Positions 27,101 to 34,241 of a stretch of DNA of 41,705 bases are shown one piece after another. A program made the translations under genes and the position numbers. The DNA is from Candidatus Aminicenantes bacterium (GTDB taxonomy: Bacteria > Acidobacteriota > Aminicenantia > Aminicenantales > UBA4085). Below the pieces are notes generated by a model. It saw only the letters and a list, made by a program, of their open reading frames with translations, ran no database searches and had not been told where the DNA came from. The stretch spans positions 1-41,705 of the forward strand of contig JAPKZJ010000034.1 of the NCBI GenBank assembly GCA_026393855.1, read 5' to 3'. Numbering within the stretch: position 1 is the first letter of the stretch; every line of letters begins with the position of its first letter.

Positions 27101-27234
27101 CTTTGGCCGTGGTTGTGGTCGGCGGGCTGGTCACCTCGACCCTGATGACGCTTCTCGTCCTGCCGGCTCTTTACGCCAAGTGGGGGGCCGGCCGCAAGCG
27201 CGGACCCAAGGAGGAAGCTTCCGCCAAAGCCTGA
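24103..27234 (+). CDS. Heavy-metal efflux RND transporter (CusA/CzcA family, HME)
   Basis: A 1043-residue proton-driven pump with the duplicated RND layout: twelve membrane segments and two periplasmic loops. The start VIDRLIDRSLRNRLLVLVGV and the block FPDVTNIQVEVLSTVPGMAP are typical of HME-RND proteins. In membrane segment 4 it has SIGMIIDATIIQVEN with a single aspartate (Asp414), closer to the monovalent Cu/Ag-type pattern (CusA, IGxxxDAA) than to the DFGxxxDGA of Zn/Co/Cd pumps. GRDLGGFVAEARRLI and the GIAVLNGIVLLSY segment are further HME marks. It begins one base after the adaptor stop. Substrate Cu+/Ag+ is favoured but unproven, and the CDF gene that follows points to divalent ions as well. 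Confidence 0.92.
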   Translation: MGVIDRLIDRSLRNRLLVLVGVGLLVGFGVWSFLKIPIDAFPDVTNIQVEVLSTVPGMAPLEVEKFVTYPVEITLRGLPRLAQLRSVSKFGLSVITVVFEDGVDIYFARQLVLERLIEARERVPAGIEIAMGPVSTAMGEIYQYTLEGPVPEDEAGRIERLTELRTAQDWILAPLLKSIPGVSEINSFGGYIRQYEVTADPAKLIKFGLTLTDLAEALRRNNLNVGGNILQGPSQQALVRGIGLLQSAADMERIVLKSEAGTPVWLRDVATAQAGQAVRQGAAVKDGRGEAVGGVVMMLRGANGREVVEAVEARVAEINAGTVLPPGLKIVPFYKRSDIVKASIHTVSEALVIGSLFVVLVLYLFLRSFRGAFIVILALPLSMLFTFITMRLAGLSANLMSLGGLAISIGMIIDATIIQVENVQRHLSETGARAAKLATVYRAVLEVRKPSIFGELIIALTFIPIIALQGIEGKMFLPLAFTHVIALFASLILSLLVIPAFCHLFLKAQGEKRIILVDAAKKVYRPLLVWGLDHKAWLFGLSILLLAGTAAIIPRLGTEFMPIMDEGALDMDVQFLPGMSLDQSVAMNRKVEEKLKAFPEIETVVGKTGQTGIALEARGVEKTGYVGILKPRREWTSARSREELTEKLRQAVGTIPGMAFSFSQPIACRIDELVAGTRAQLIIKLFGEDLDILKAKADEIAGLLGRIRGTADLVVESIAGQPYLSIVPDREKIARYGLSVEDLQTLVETAVGGKTVTRMYEGERAVDVQLRYPERNRNSAAAIGALPLRAANGEIVPLGQVAEIREAEGPSQISRESGERRIGIECNIAGRDLGGFVAEARRLIGRGVSLPAGYHLTWGGQFENQQRAMRRLAVILPATIGLILLLLFLTFDSLRLAMLVLFNLPFALIGGVLSLAISGLYLSVPASVGFIALFGIAVLNGIVLLSYVSQLREEGLAPREAILRGCLNRLRPVLMTATITIFSLVPLLFAKGPGSEVQRPLAVVVVGGLVTSTLMTLLVLPALYAKWGAGRKRGPKEEASAKA

Positions 27235-27284
27235 TTTCGAGGATCGGGTAGAAAGGCCGGAGCCAGGTTAGTCCGGCTTGAAAA

Positions 27285-27293
27285 TGCTATAAT
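27285..27293 (+). promoter_or_regulatory. Extended -10 promoter of the CDF transporter
   Basis: TGCTATAAT is a perfect extended -10 box. The -35 position at 17-18 bases upstream is weak. The ATG lies ten bases after the box. The expected start (about 27299-27301) falls inside or after the GGAG that would otherwise be the ribosome-binding site, so the transcript may be nearly leaderless. Confidence 0.6.
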
Positions 27294-27303
27294 CCGGAGC
27301 ACC

Positions 27304-28188
27304 ATGGACGGTCACGGTCGTACCTCGTCGCCAAGGGGATTGCAAATCGCTCTGGCTCTGACCGTTCTTTTTATGGGCCTCGAGCTGGCCGGCGGCCTAT
27401 TCAGCCGGAGCTTGGCGCTTCTGGCGGACGCGGGACATATGGCCTCGGACGCCGGGGCCCTGGCGCTCAGCCTGTTCGCCTTCTGGCTTTCGACCAAGCC
27501 GCGCTCTCTCAGACGGACCTTCGGCTGGTTCCGCTTTGAGATCTTCGCCGCCCTCCTCAACGGCTTGACCCTGTGGCTGGCTTCGGGCCTTATCGCCTGG
27601 GAGGCCTTGCGCCGTTTTCGTTCCCCGCTCGAGATCAGGACCGGTCCCATGCTCCTGGTCGCAACGGCGGGGCTGGCCGTCAATCTCATCTGCGCCTGGA
27701 TCCTCCACACCGGTCGGGAGGAAAGCCTGAATGCCAAGGGGGCCTTCCTCCACGTGGTCGGAGATGCCGTGGGGAGCGTCGGGGTGATCACCGCCGGCGT
27801 CATCATCCGATTCACCGGGTGGAGGATCGTCGATCCCTTGGTCAGCCTTCTCCTCTGCGGGCTGATCGGCTGGAGCGCCTGGAGACTCATCCGTCAAGCG
27901 TTTCACATCCTGATGGAAGGTACGCCCGATCATCTCAATCTCGAGGAGATCCGGTCGGGTTTGGCCGCGCTCCCCGGGGTTCGCGACGTCCATGATCTGC
28001 ATATCTGGACCATCACCTCCGGGTTCACGGCGCTGACCGTCCACTTGGTCATCGACGAGGAAGCGAAATCGCAGGCCCTTCTCACCGCCGGCCGCGGTTA
28101 TTTGGCCGAGCGGCTGGGGATCCAGCATTCGACCATCCAGATCGAGACGCCGCCGGGCCGATCGTGCTCAACCGATTCCTGCGATTGA
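27304..28188 (+). CDS. Cation diffusion facilitator (zinc-type CDF transporter, CzcD/ZitB-like)
   Basis: A 294-residue antiporter with six membrane segments. The metal site is HxxxD in segment 2 (ADAGHMASDA, His45 and Asp49) and HxxxD in segment 5 (HVVGDAVGS, His150 and Asp154). The HD-HD arrangement is characteristic of Zn/Cd-type CDFs. The cytoplasmic ferredoxin-like domain follows (about 205-290, with VHDLHIWTITSG). It ends in CSTDSCD, a possible extra metal ligand pair. It sits 69 bases after the RND gene with its own promoter, so it can be expressed separately from the efflux operon while serving the same metal defence. Confidence 0.92.
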   Translation: MDGHGRTSSPRGLQIALALTVLFMGLELAGGLFSRSLALLADAGHMASDAGALALSLFAFWLSTKPRSLRRTFGWFRFEIFAALLNGLTLWLASGLIAWEALRRFRSPLEIRTGPMLLVATAGLAVNLICAWILHTGREESLNAKGAFLHVVGDAVGSVGVITAGVIIRFTGWRIVDPLVSLLLCGLIGWSAWRLIRQAFHILMEGTPDHLNLEEIRSGLAALPGVRDVHDLHIWTITSGFTALTVHLVIDEEAKSQALLTAGRGYLAERLGIQHSTIQIETPPGRSCSTDSCD

Positions 28189-28235
28189 GGCTTTCTCCCG
28201 TTCAATCCGCAGCATCTGAAGACGTTGCGAAATGA

Positions 28236-28289
28236 ACAATAAAAACGCCGTTCTAGCCTACTCTTTTCAGAGCAAGCGAGAACGGCGTT
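28236..28289 (-). terminator. Rho-independent terminator of the HAE-RND operon
   Basis: An 11-bp perfect stem AACGCCGTTCT (28244-28254) / AGAACGGCGTT (28279-28289) with a 24-base loop. Read on the minus strand it is followed by a TTTTTATTG tract, so it ends the operon whose last gene stops at 28323. On the plus strand no T-run follows, so it is a poor terminator for the CDF gene. The remainder of 28189-28322 shows nothing else. Confidence 0.75.
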
Positions 28290-28322
28290 ATGTATCGTTC
28301 GCGGACTTGAAGCCCGCTCGAC

Positions 28323-31300
28323 TCAAGGCCCGGCCGGAGCCGGGACGGGCGCGAGTTCCTCTTCGTGCCGTTTTTTCTTCGGGGTCAGCTTGTCGGCCAC
28401 CACGTAAAACGCGGGGACGACGACCAGGCTGAGGACGGTCGACAGCAGCAAACCGCCGATGACGCCGATAGCCATGGGCACCCGAATCTCGGATCCGGAG
28501 CCGAGGCCGAGGGCCGGCGGAATGGCCGCCATCATCGTCGCCGTGGCCGTCATCAGGATCGGCCGCAGCCGGATGGGACCGGCCTTCTGCATGGATTCCC
28601 GGGCGTTGAAACCCTTGACCCGGAAGGCGTTGGCATAGTCCACCAGGATGATCGAGTTCTTCTTGACGATGCCCATCAGCAGCAGCAGCCCGATCATGCT
28701 GAAGATGTTCAGCGACAGCCCGGCGATGGCCAGGGCGAAGGCGGCGCCGGCGATCGACAGCGGCAGGATGGTGATGATGGTGACGGGGTCCTTATACGAG
28801 TTGAACTGGGAGGCCAGGATCATGTAGGCGATCCCGATGCCCAGCAGGAGGGCAAAGAGCAGGCTGCTCATCGATTCGCGGAAGGCGACGCTGGCGCCGC
28901 CCAGCACGACCCGGTACCCGAGCGGCAGTTTTTTGGCCAGGCTCTCGACGTAACGGATAGCCTCGTCCTGGGAATGTCCCGGGGCGACGTTGGCGTACAC
29001 CGAGATGGCCCGCTCGCGGTCTTTGCGGGTGATGGCCTGCAGGGCCGGCTGCTCTTGATAAGTGATGAGGGAGGACAGGGGCATGAGCTGGTTCGTCCGC
29101 GTCCGGACCTTCATCCGGGCCAGGTCCTCGGGCCGCGACCGCTGGGCGGCCAGAAGCTTGAGCCGGACGTCGATCCGGCGGCCGCCGGTGCTGTACTTGC
29201 CCACCCGGACGCCGCCGACCAGCGCGTTCAGGGTGGTCGCCACTTCGTCGATGCTTACGCCGACGTCGGCGGCCATGGCTCGGTCGGGAACGATGCGCAG
29301 CTCGGGCTGGCCGATCCGGTAGTCGGAGTCGAGGTCCATGACGATGCCGCTGTCGCGCAGATCGTTCATGATCGTCTGGCTCTGGGCGATGAGCTCGTCC
29401 CAATTCGAGCCGCGGATCGAGAACTCGACCGGGAAGCCGCGTTGGGCGGTCAGACCCTGCTGGGACAGGTCCTGGATGACGGCCCGGATGCCGGGGATGG
29501 CGTTGAGCTCCCGGCGCAGGACGGTCGAGAGCTCGGCCACACTGAGCTTGCGCTTCTTGGGCGGGACGAGGGTGATGTTCATGTTGCCCGAGGTGGCGGC
29601 GCCCATGCCGACCGAAGTGAAGCTCTGGACGACTTCGGGCCGGTTGGCGATGATGTCCTCAGCCCGGGCCAGGAGCTTGCCCGTCTCGGTGATGTCGGCC
29701 CCGACCTGGGTCTGAAGGCGGATGGACATCCGGCTGAGGTCCTGTGTCGGGACCATCTCGGCCGGCATGCGGGTCAGCACGAGCATCGCCGCGCCAAACA
29801 CCACAAGGGCTGCGATCAGGATCCAGGCCGGGCGGCGGAGGCTCTTGGCCAGGATCCGGGCGTAGAACCGCTCCAACCCCTGGAAGCCCCGGTCGACCGC
29901 CAGGCCGATCCGGCTGCGTCCCTCCCGCGTCGTGCGCAGGAACTGCGAACAGCGGGCCGGGGCCAGGGTCACGGCTTCGACGTAGGACAGCACGACCGCC
30001 AGGCAAAGGGTGATGCCGAACTGCATGAAGAAGCGGCCGATGACACCCTTGACGAAGACGACGGGGATGAAGATCGCGACCACCGCCAGCGTCGCGGCCA
30101 GGGCGGCGAAGGCGATCTCCTGGGTCCCGCCCAGGGCCGCTTGGATCAGGGTTTGGCCGCTTTCGCGGTGGCGGAAGATGTTCTCCATGACCATGATGGC
30201 GTCGTCGACGACGATGCCCACCGCCAGGGCCATGGCCAGCAGGGTGAAGGTGTTGAAGGTGTAGCCGAGGAAATAGATGATGGCCACCGTGCCCAGGAGC
30301 GACATCGGGATGGCCAGGACGACATTGAGGGTCGAAGACAGAGATCCCAGGAACAGCCAGCAGACGAAGGCCGTCAAGAGGACCGAGAGCAGGATCTCGA
30401 ACTCGATCTCCCGCACCGACTCCTCAATGAACTGGGTGGTGTCGAAGACGACGGCCACGTTCAGGCCCTCGGGCAGGGTCTTTTGGAACTCGGCCAGGGC
30501 CTCGCGGACCTGGCGGGCCACGGCCACGGCGTTGGAGCCGCGCTGTTTCTTGATCGACAAGCCTTGGGCCTGGACGCCGTTGAGCCGGGCGATGCGGCGG
30601 GTGTCGTCGAAGCCATCCTCGACCAGAGCCACGTCGCTGATGTAGATGGGGGAGCCGTTGACCTGGCGGATGGAGATCTTGCGCAGGGTCTCGATGTCGA
30701 TGGCCTCGCCCAGGACGCGGACGTTGACCTCGCGGCCGGGCGTCTCCAGCCGGCCGGCCGGCAGCTCGACGTGCTCGCGCTGCAGGGCCGAGATGACGTC
30801 CCGAACGGTGACGCCCTTCTCGTCCAGCTTGACCGCGTCCAGCCAGACCCGAACGTTGCGGTCCTGGATGCCCATCAGGCTGATCTCGCCGACGCCGGGA
30901 ATCGTCTGCAACTTCTCCTTGAGGCTGTACTGGATGAGGTCGGTCAGGACCCGCGGCGGAACCGGCCCGGCCAGCGAGATCATCATAATCGGCTGGTCCT
31001 CGGGGTTGCTCTTGGAAATGGTCGGGGGATCAATGTCCCGGGGCAGGGAGCGGGTGGCCTGGGCGACCTTGGCCTGGACGTCCTGCAGGGCCAGCTCGAT
31101 GTTGCGCGACAGATCGAACTCGAGGGTCACGTTGGCGCCGCCCGAGCGGCAGCTCGAGCTGATGGCCTTCAGCCCTTCGACCTGGACAAGCGCTTCTTCC
31201 AGGCTCTCCACGACGTCGTTCTCGACAACCTCGGGGGCCGCGCCGGGCCAGGAGACGTTGACCGAGATGGTCGGGAAATCAACGTCGGGAAACTGGCTGA

Positions 31301-31400
31301 TGCCGATCCGGGTGGCGGACACGACGCCGAAGACGACCGTGGCCGCCATCAGCATCCAGGCCAGGACCGGCTTGCGGACGCAGACTTCAGTGATCTTCAT
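28323..31400 (-). CDS. RND multidrug-type efflux pump (HAE family, AcrB/MdtB-like)
   Basis: A 1025-residue inner-membrane pump. The start KITEVCVRKPVLAWMLMAAT and the block QFPDVDFPTISVNVSWPGAAPE are those of HAE-type RND proteins. Membrane segment 4 has GIVVDDAIMVMENIFRH with the double aspartate (Asp399, Asp400) of the AcrB proton relay, unlike the metal pump nearby. The tail region LMGIVKKNSIILVDYAN and GAxRLRPILMT-type block (AGPIRLRPILMTATAT) are conserved. Substrates are unknown; drugs, bile-like compounds or lipids are all possible. GAGG lies upstream of the ATG, 33 bases after the adaptor gene. It is the last gene of the tolC-adaptor-pump operon. Confidence 0.94.
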   Translation of the reverse strand: MKITEVCVRKPVLAWMLMAATVVFGVVSATRIGISQFPDVDFPTISVNVSWPGAAPEVVENDVVESLEEALVQVEGLKAISSSCRSGGANVTLEFDLSRNIELALQDVQAKVAQATRSLPRDIDPPTISKSNPEDQPIMMISLAGPVPPRVLTDLIQYSLKEKLQTIPGVGEISLMGIQDRNVRVWLDAVKLDEKGVTVRDVISALQREHVELPAGRLETPGREVNVRVLGEAIDIETLRKISIRQVNGSPIYISDVALVEDGFDDTRRIARLNGVQAQGLSIKKQRGSNAVAVARQVREALAEFQKTLPEGLNVAVVFDTTQFIEESVREIEFEILLSVLLTAFVCWLFLGSLSSTLNVVLAIPMSLLGTVAIIYFLGYTFNTFTLLAMALAVGIVVDDAIMVMENIFRHRESGQTLIQAALGGTQEIAFAALAATLAVVAIFIPVVFVKGVIGRFFMQFGITLCLAVVLSYVEAVTLAPARCSQFLRTTREGRSRIGLAVDRGFQGLERFYARILAKSLRRPAWILIAALVVFGAAMLVLTRMPAEMVPTQDLSRMSIRLQTQVGADITETGKLLARAEDIIANRPEVVQSFTSVGMGAATSGNMNITLVPPKKRKLSVAELSTVLRRELNAIPGIRAVIQDLSQQGLTAQRGFPVEFSIRGSNWDELIAQSQTIMNDLRDSGIVMDLDSDYRIGQPELRIVPDRAMAADVGVSIDEVATTLNALVGGVRVGKYSTGGRRIDVRLKLLAAQRSRPEDLARMKVRTRTNQLMPLSSLITYQEQPALQAITRKDRERAISVYANVAPGHSQDEAIRYVESLAKKLPLGYRVVLGGASVAFRESMSSLLFALLLGIGIAYMILASQFNSYKDPVTIITILPLSIAGAAFALAIAGLSLNIFSMIGLLLLMGIVKKNSIILVDYANAFRVKGFNARESMQKAGPIRLRPILMTATATMMAAIPPALGLGSGSEIRVPMAIGVIGGLLLSTVLSLVVVPAFYVVADKLTPKKKRHEEELAPVPAPAGP

Positions 31401-31433
31401 GGCGAATTCCTCTCATGCCGCGTCTCCCGCGCC

Positions 31434-32666
31434 TCAGCGTCCGGCGGGCGGCTTCTCGCCGGCCGGCTTTTCGCCGCCTCGCCGCTGGCCGACCGGTTTC
31501 GAACCAGGGCCCTTGCCGTCCGAAGACGGGACGCCGCCCGGAGGCACGACGCGGACCGGGAAGCCCGTCTGCAGCGCCTCGCCGCCTCGGACGACGACAT
31601 TCTCGCCGGTCTTGAGGCCGGACAGCACTTCAGCCTGGCCATCGATCGTCCGCAGCCCGATGGTCAAGACGCGCTCCTTGGCCACCCCGTCTTCCACAAC
31701 GAAGGCGATAAATCCACGCTCGCTCGGCCGCAGGGCCGTCTGGGGAATGACGGGCGATTCGCGCGGGCTGCTGACGGGGATGGTGATTTCGACGAAGGAG
31801 CCGGGCCGCAGGGTCTGGTCGGCCGTCTCGCGGACCTGGCCGGTCACTTCGACCATCCGCGAGTTCTCGTCGGCCGAGGCCGCGACGTGGGTCAGGACGG
31901 CCGTGTAGGTCCGAGGATTGTCGCGGACCTGGAAGGAGGCGATGAGTCCGTGCTTCAGCTGGGCCGCGTCGCGCTCGGGGACGCGGAAGCGGAGCAGGAG
32001 CGGGTCCCTCCGGACCAGGGTGGCCAGGACGGTGCCGACCTGGACGTACAGGCCGGTTTGCACGGTCCGCGTCTGGATGACTCCCGAAAAGGGCGCCTTG
32101 ACGAAAGCGTCGCGCTGGTTGAGCTTGGCCTGGTTCAGGGCGGCTTGGGTCTGCGACACATCCGCCATCGCCAGCCGGACCTTGGTCCGCCAGGTCTCCA
32201 CTTCTTCGCCGGGGATCAGACCGGGATTCTGGGCCTGAACCGCCTCGCGGCGCTTGAGGCCGGCATCGGCGTCGGCTTTGGACGCCACGGCTTTGTCGTA
32301 AGTCGCCTGGGCCGACTCGACCGCCAGGGTGAAGCGCTCGGGCTCGATTTCGACTAGAGTGTCTCCGAGGTTGGCGTAGTTGCCCTCGGCGAAGAGGACC
32401 CGGTCGACGACACCGGCCACCCGCGAGGTGACCTGGACCTTCTCGAAGGCCTCGACCGCACCGACCGCTCCGACGCTGAAGATGAGCGAGCGGGTCGAGA
32501 CCGGCTGGACTTCGACCGGGAAGGACATTCGGCCGCGGCCGGAAGCACCGGGCTTGGAGCCTGGGGCTTGGCCCGCGGCGGCGTCCTTCTTTTTACAGCC
32601 CACGGCGGCGATCGATCCGACCGCCAGGACGACGAGGAAAATCCGGGCCAGGGTTTTAGTATTCAA
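31434..32666 (-). CDS. RND periplasmic adaptor lipoprotein (AcrA/MexA-like)
   Basis: A 410-residue membrane-fusion protein with a lipobox AAVGC at Cys24, so lipid-anchored in the inner membrane. Lipoyl half-motifs are TSRVAGVVDRVLFAEGNYA and KAPFSGVIQTRTVQTGLYV, separated by a helical hairpin of about 80 residues. Beta-barrel and membrane-proximal domains follow, with ALRPSERGFIAFVVEDG. The C-terminal 40 residues are Gly/Pro/Lys-rich and probably disordered. The start is TTG at 32666 with AAAGGAG seven bases upstream; it overlaps the 3' end of tolC by 11 bases. It would join the pump encoded downstream to the TolC encoded upstream. Confidence 0.93.
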   Translation of the reverse strand: MNTKTLARIFLVVLAVGSIAAVGCKKKDAAAGQAPGSKPGASGRGRMSFPVEVQPVSTRSLIFSVGAVGAVEAFEKVQVTSRVAGVVDRVLFAEGNYANLGDTLVEIEPERFTLAVESAQATYDKAVASKADADAGLKRREAVQAQNPGLIPGEEVETWRTKVRLAMADVSQTQAALNQAKLNQRDAFVKAPFSGVIQTRTVQTGLYVQVGTVLATLVRRDPLLLRFRVPERDAAQLKHGLIASFQVRDNPRTYTAVLTHVAASADENSRMVEVTGQVRETADQTLRPGSFVEITIPVSSPRESPVIPQTALRPSERGFIAFVVEDGVAKERVLTIGLRTIDGQAEVLSGLKTGENVVVRGGEALQTGFPVRVVPPGGVPSSDGKGPGSKPVGQRRGGEKPAGEKPPAGR

Positions 32667-34065
32667 GGTTCGGCTCCTTTCCCAGGGGGTCCAGCCCCAA
32701 TGCGGATTCGAGGTTCAGATAAGTAAGGCCCAGCCCGTAGCGGGCTCGGACCAAGTCGACCGTGGCTTCAAACAGGCGGACGTTGGCGTCGGCCACCTGC
32801 AGGGCCGAGCTCAGGCCTTGGCGGTAGAGCTCGGCGGTCTCGGCTGCGTTGCGGACGGCGATGTCGTGGGCCACGGCGGCCTTCTTCAGCCCGGCCCGCT
32901 GGCTCTCCAGCGAGACGATGGCGCTGCGCACGTCGAGGTCGACTTTGCGCAGGCCCGCCTGGACGTCCAGGTCGGCCTGGAAGGCCAGGGCCTTGCGCTC
33001 GGAAAACTCGCCGTTGCGGGTCAGCCCGTCGAAGACGCTCCAGCTCATGCTCAGGCCGGCGTTCCAGTTGAAGTTCTTGCCCGTCAGCCCGGCCTCGTTG
33101 GTGTAGGAATAGCGGCCGTTGAGGGTCAGGGTGGGAAGCCATCGGAGGGACGGCTCGATGGTCAGGGCATGCTGGCTACGGGACTTGGACCGCAGGGCCA
33201 GGACGTCGGACCGCCGGGTCTGGGCCTGGGCGATGAGCTGATCGACCGGGGCGATCGATTCGTCGACCGCCTTGAGCAGGAAATCGGGCACCGTGAGCTT
33301 GCTCGGTGCGGGGGCGTTCATCAGGTAGCCGAGGCCGAGGTAGCTCGAGTCCACCTGGCCCTGGACCTGGGTCACCCCCATCTCGGCCGTGGCGAACTCG
33401 AGCTCGGCCCGGGTGACGTCGTTGGCCGAGACGAGGCCGGCCGAGAAGCGGGCCCGGGCCGCGTCCAGGCTCTGCTTGGCGTATTCCATGCGGCGCCTGG
33501 AGGCTTCCAAGACTTGGTCCTGGCTGAGGGTGCCGAGGAAGGACGTGCCCACTTCGAAGGCCAGATTGCGTTTGCCGTCGGCGGTGTTGTAACCCTCGGT
33601 CTCGAGGTCGGCGTTGGCCCCCAGCAGGGCCGGCAGGCTCTTCGAATCGAACAGGGTCATGCTCAGGTTGGCCGCCCCCGACAACCCGTTGTAGCTCTGG
33701 ACGATGATGTTCTGGTTGCCGATCAGGCGGGCCACCTCGAACGGTCGACGGGTATAGCTGCCGCTGACGCTGAGCTGGGGCAGGAAAACGGCCTTGGCCT
33801 TGGCCAGCCGGGCGTCGGCGACCAGCATGTTCTGGTCCGCTTTGATGGCCCGCTCGTTGTTGGCCAGAGCCAGCCGGATGGCCGTCTCCAGATTCATGGC
33901 CCCGTCCGGGACGGAGGCCTGAGCGTCCGCCCTGGTTCCGTTCTGGGCGGCCGCCCAGAGCGGGGCGGGTCCGGCCGGCATCAGGCCGACGGACGCGCCG
34001 AACAAAAGTAATCCGGCCAGGACCCTGATGGCCGCCGGCCTTCGTCGTCGCGCTGTGTTGTCCAT
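32656..34065 (-). CDS. TolC-family outer-membrane efflux protein of the HAE-RND operon
   Basis: A 469-residue channel protein with a twin-arginine-rich, then hydrophobic signal peptide (RVLAGLLLFGASVGL) and two OEP repeats, the first beginning MNLETAIRLALANNERAIKA. LPQLSVSGSYTRRPFE and LPTLTLNGRYSYTNEAG are the paired strand regions of the outer-membrane barrel. The ATG at 34065 was chosen because the signal peptide begins there; the frame stays open further upstream past the promoter. It is the first gene of the tolC-adaptor-RND operon and overlaps the adaptor start. Confidence 0.92.
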   Translation of the reverse strand: MDNTARRRRPAAIRVLAGLLLFGASVGLMPAGPAPLWAAAQNGTRADAQASVPDGAMNLETAIRLALANNERAIKADQNMLVADARLAKAKAVFLPQLSVSGSYTRRPFEVARLIGNQNIIVQSYNGLSGAANLSMTLFDSKSLPALLGANADLETEGYNTADGKRNLAFEVGTSFLGTLSQDQVLEASRRRMEYAKQSLDAARARFSAGLVSANDVTRAELEFATAEMGVTQVQGQVDSSYLGLGYLMNAPAPSKLTVPDFLLKAVDESIAPVDQLIAQAQTRRSDVLALRSKSRSQHALTIEPSLRWLPTLTLNGRYSYTNEAGLTGKNFNWNAGLSMSWSVFDGLTRNGEFSERKALAFQADLDVQAGLRKVDLDVRSAIVSLESQRAGLKKAAVAHDIAVRNAAETAELYRQGLSSALQVADANVRLFEATVDLVRARYGLGLTYLNLESALGLDPLGKEPNLEY

Positions 34066-34144
34066 GGTGATCCGGTCTCCGTTCGTTGTTCGCGCGGCGC
34101 CGGATGCGGAGAACCGGTCCGGCCGCGGGCTCAAAAAAGAGGCC

Positions 34145-34150
34145 ATTATA
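34145..34150 (-). promoter_or_regulatory. -10 box of the HAE-RND operon
   Basis: On the minus strand a perfect TATAAT lies 79 bases before the chosen tolC ATG and directly after the terminator of the preceding operon. The -35 region at 17 bases (TTTTTA) is poor; TTGAAC lies too close (11 bases). The sequence between contains no clear operator. Confidence 0.5.
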
Positions 34151-34163
34151 CTCCGTCGCTCGT

Positions 34164-34215
34164 TCAATAAAAATAAAGCCGTCCCCCTCTCCCGCGATCG
34201 GGAGAGAGGGACGGC
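34164..34215 (-). terminator. Strong Rho-independent terminator of the sigma-MacAB-TolC operon
   Basis: A 16-base stem, GCCGTCCCCCTCTCCC (34178-34193) with GGGAGAGAGGGACGGC (34200-34215), has one mismatch and a 6-base loop. On the minus strand it is followed by TTTATTTTTATTGA. It lies 26 bases after the stop of the second tolC and closes that operon. Confidence 0.93.
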
Positions 34216-34241
34216 TGTTGAACGAGCGTGTTCAGGGCCGG

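Noticed and set aside
28365-32357. A plus-strand open frame of 1330 codons opposite the RND pump and adaptor
   Set aside because: It is exactly antisense to two genes with clear family motifs, has no recognisable domain and a biased Gly/Asp/Gln-rich composition. In GC-rich DNA long antisense frames arise because stop codons are rare.
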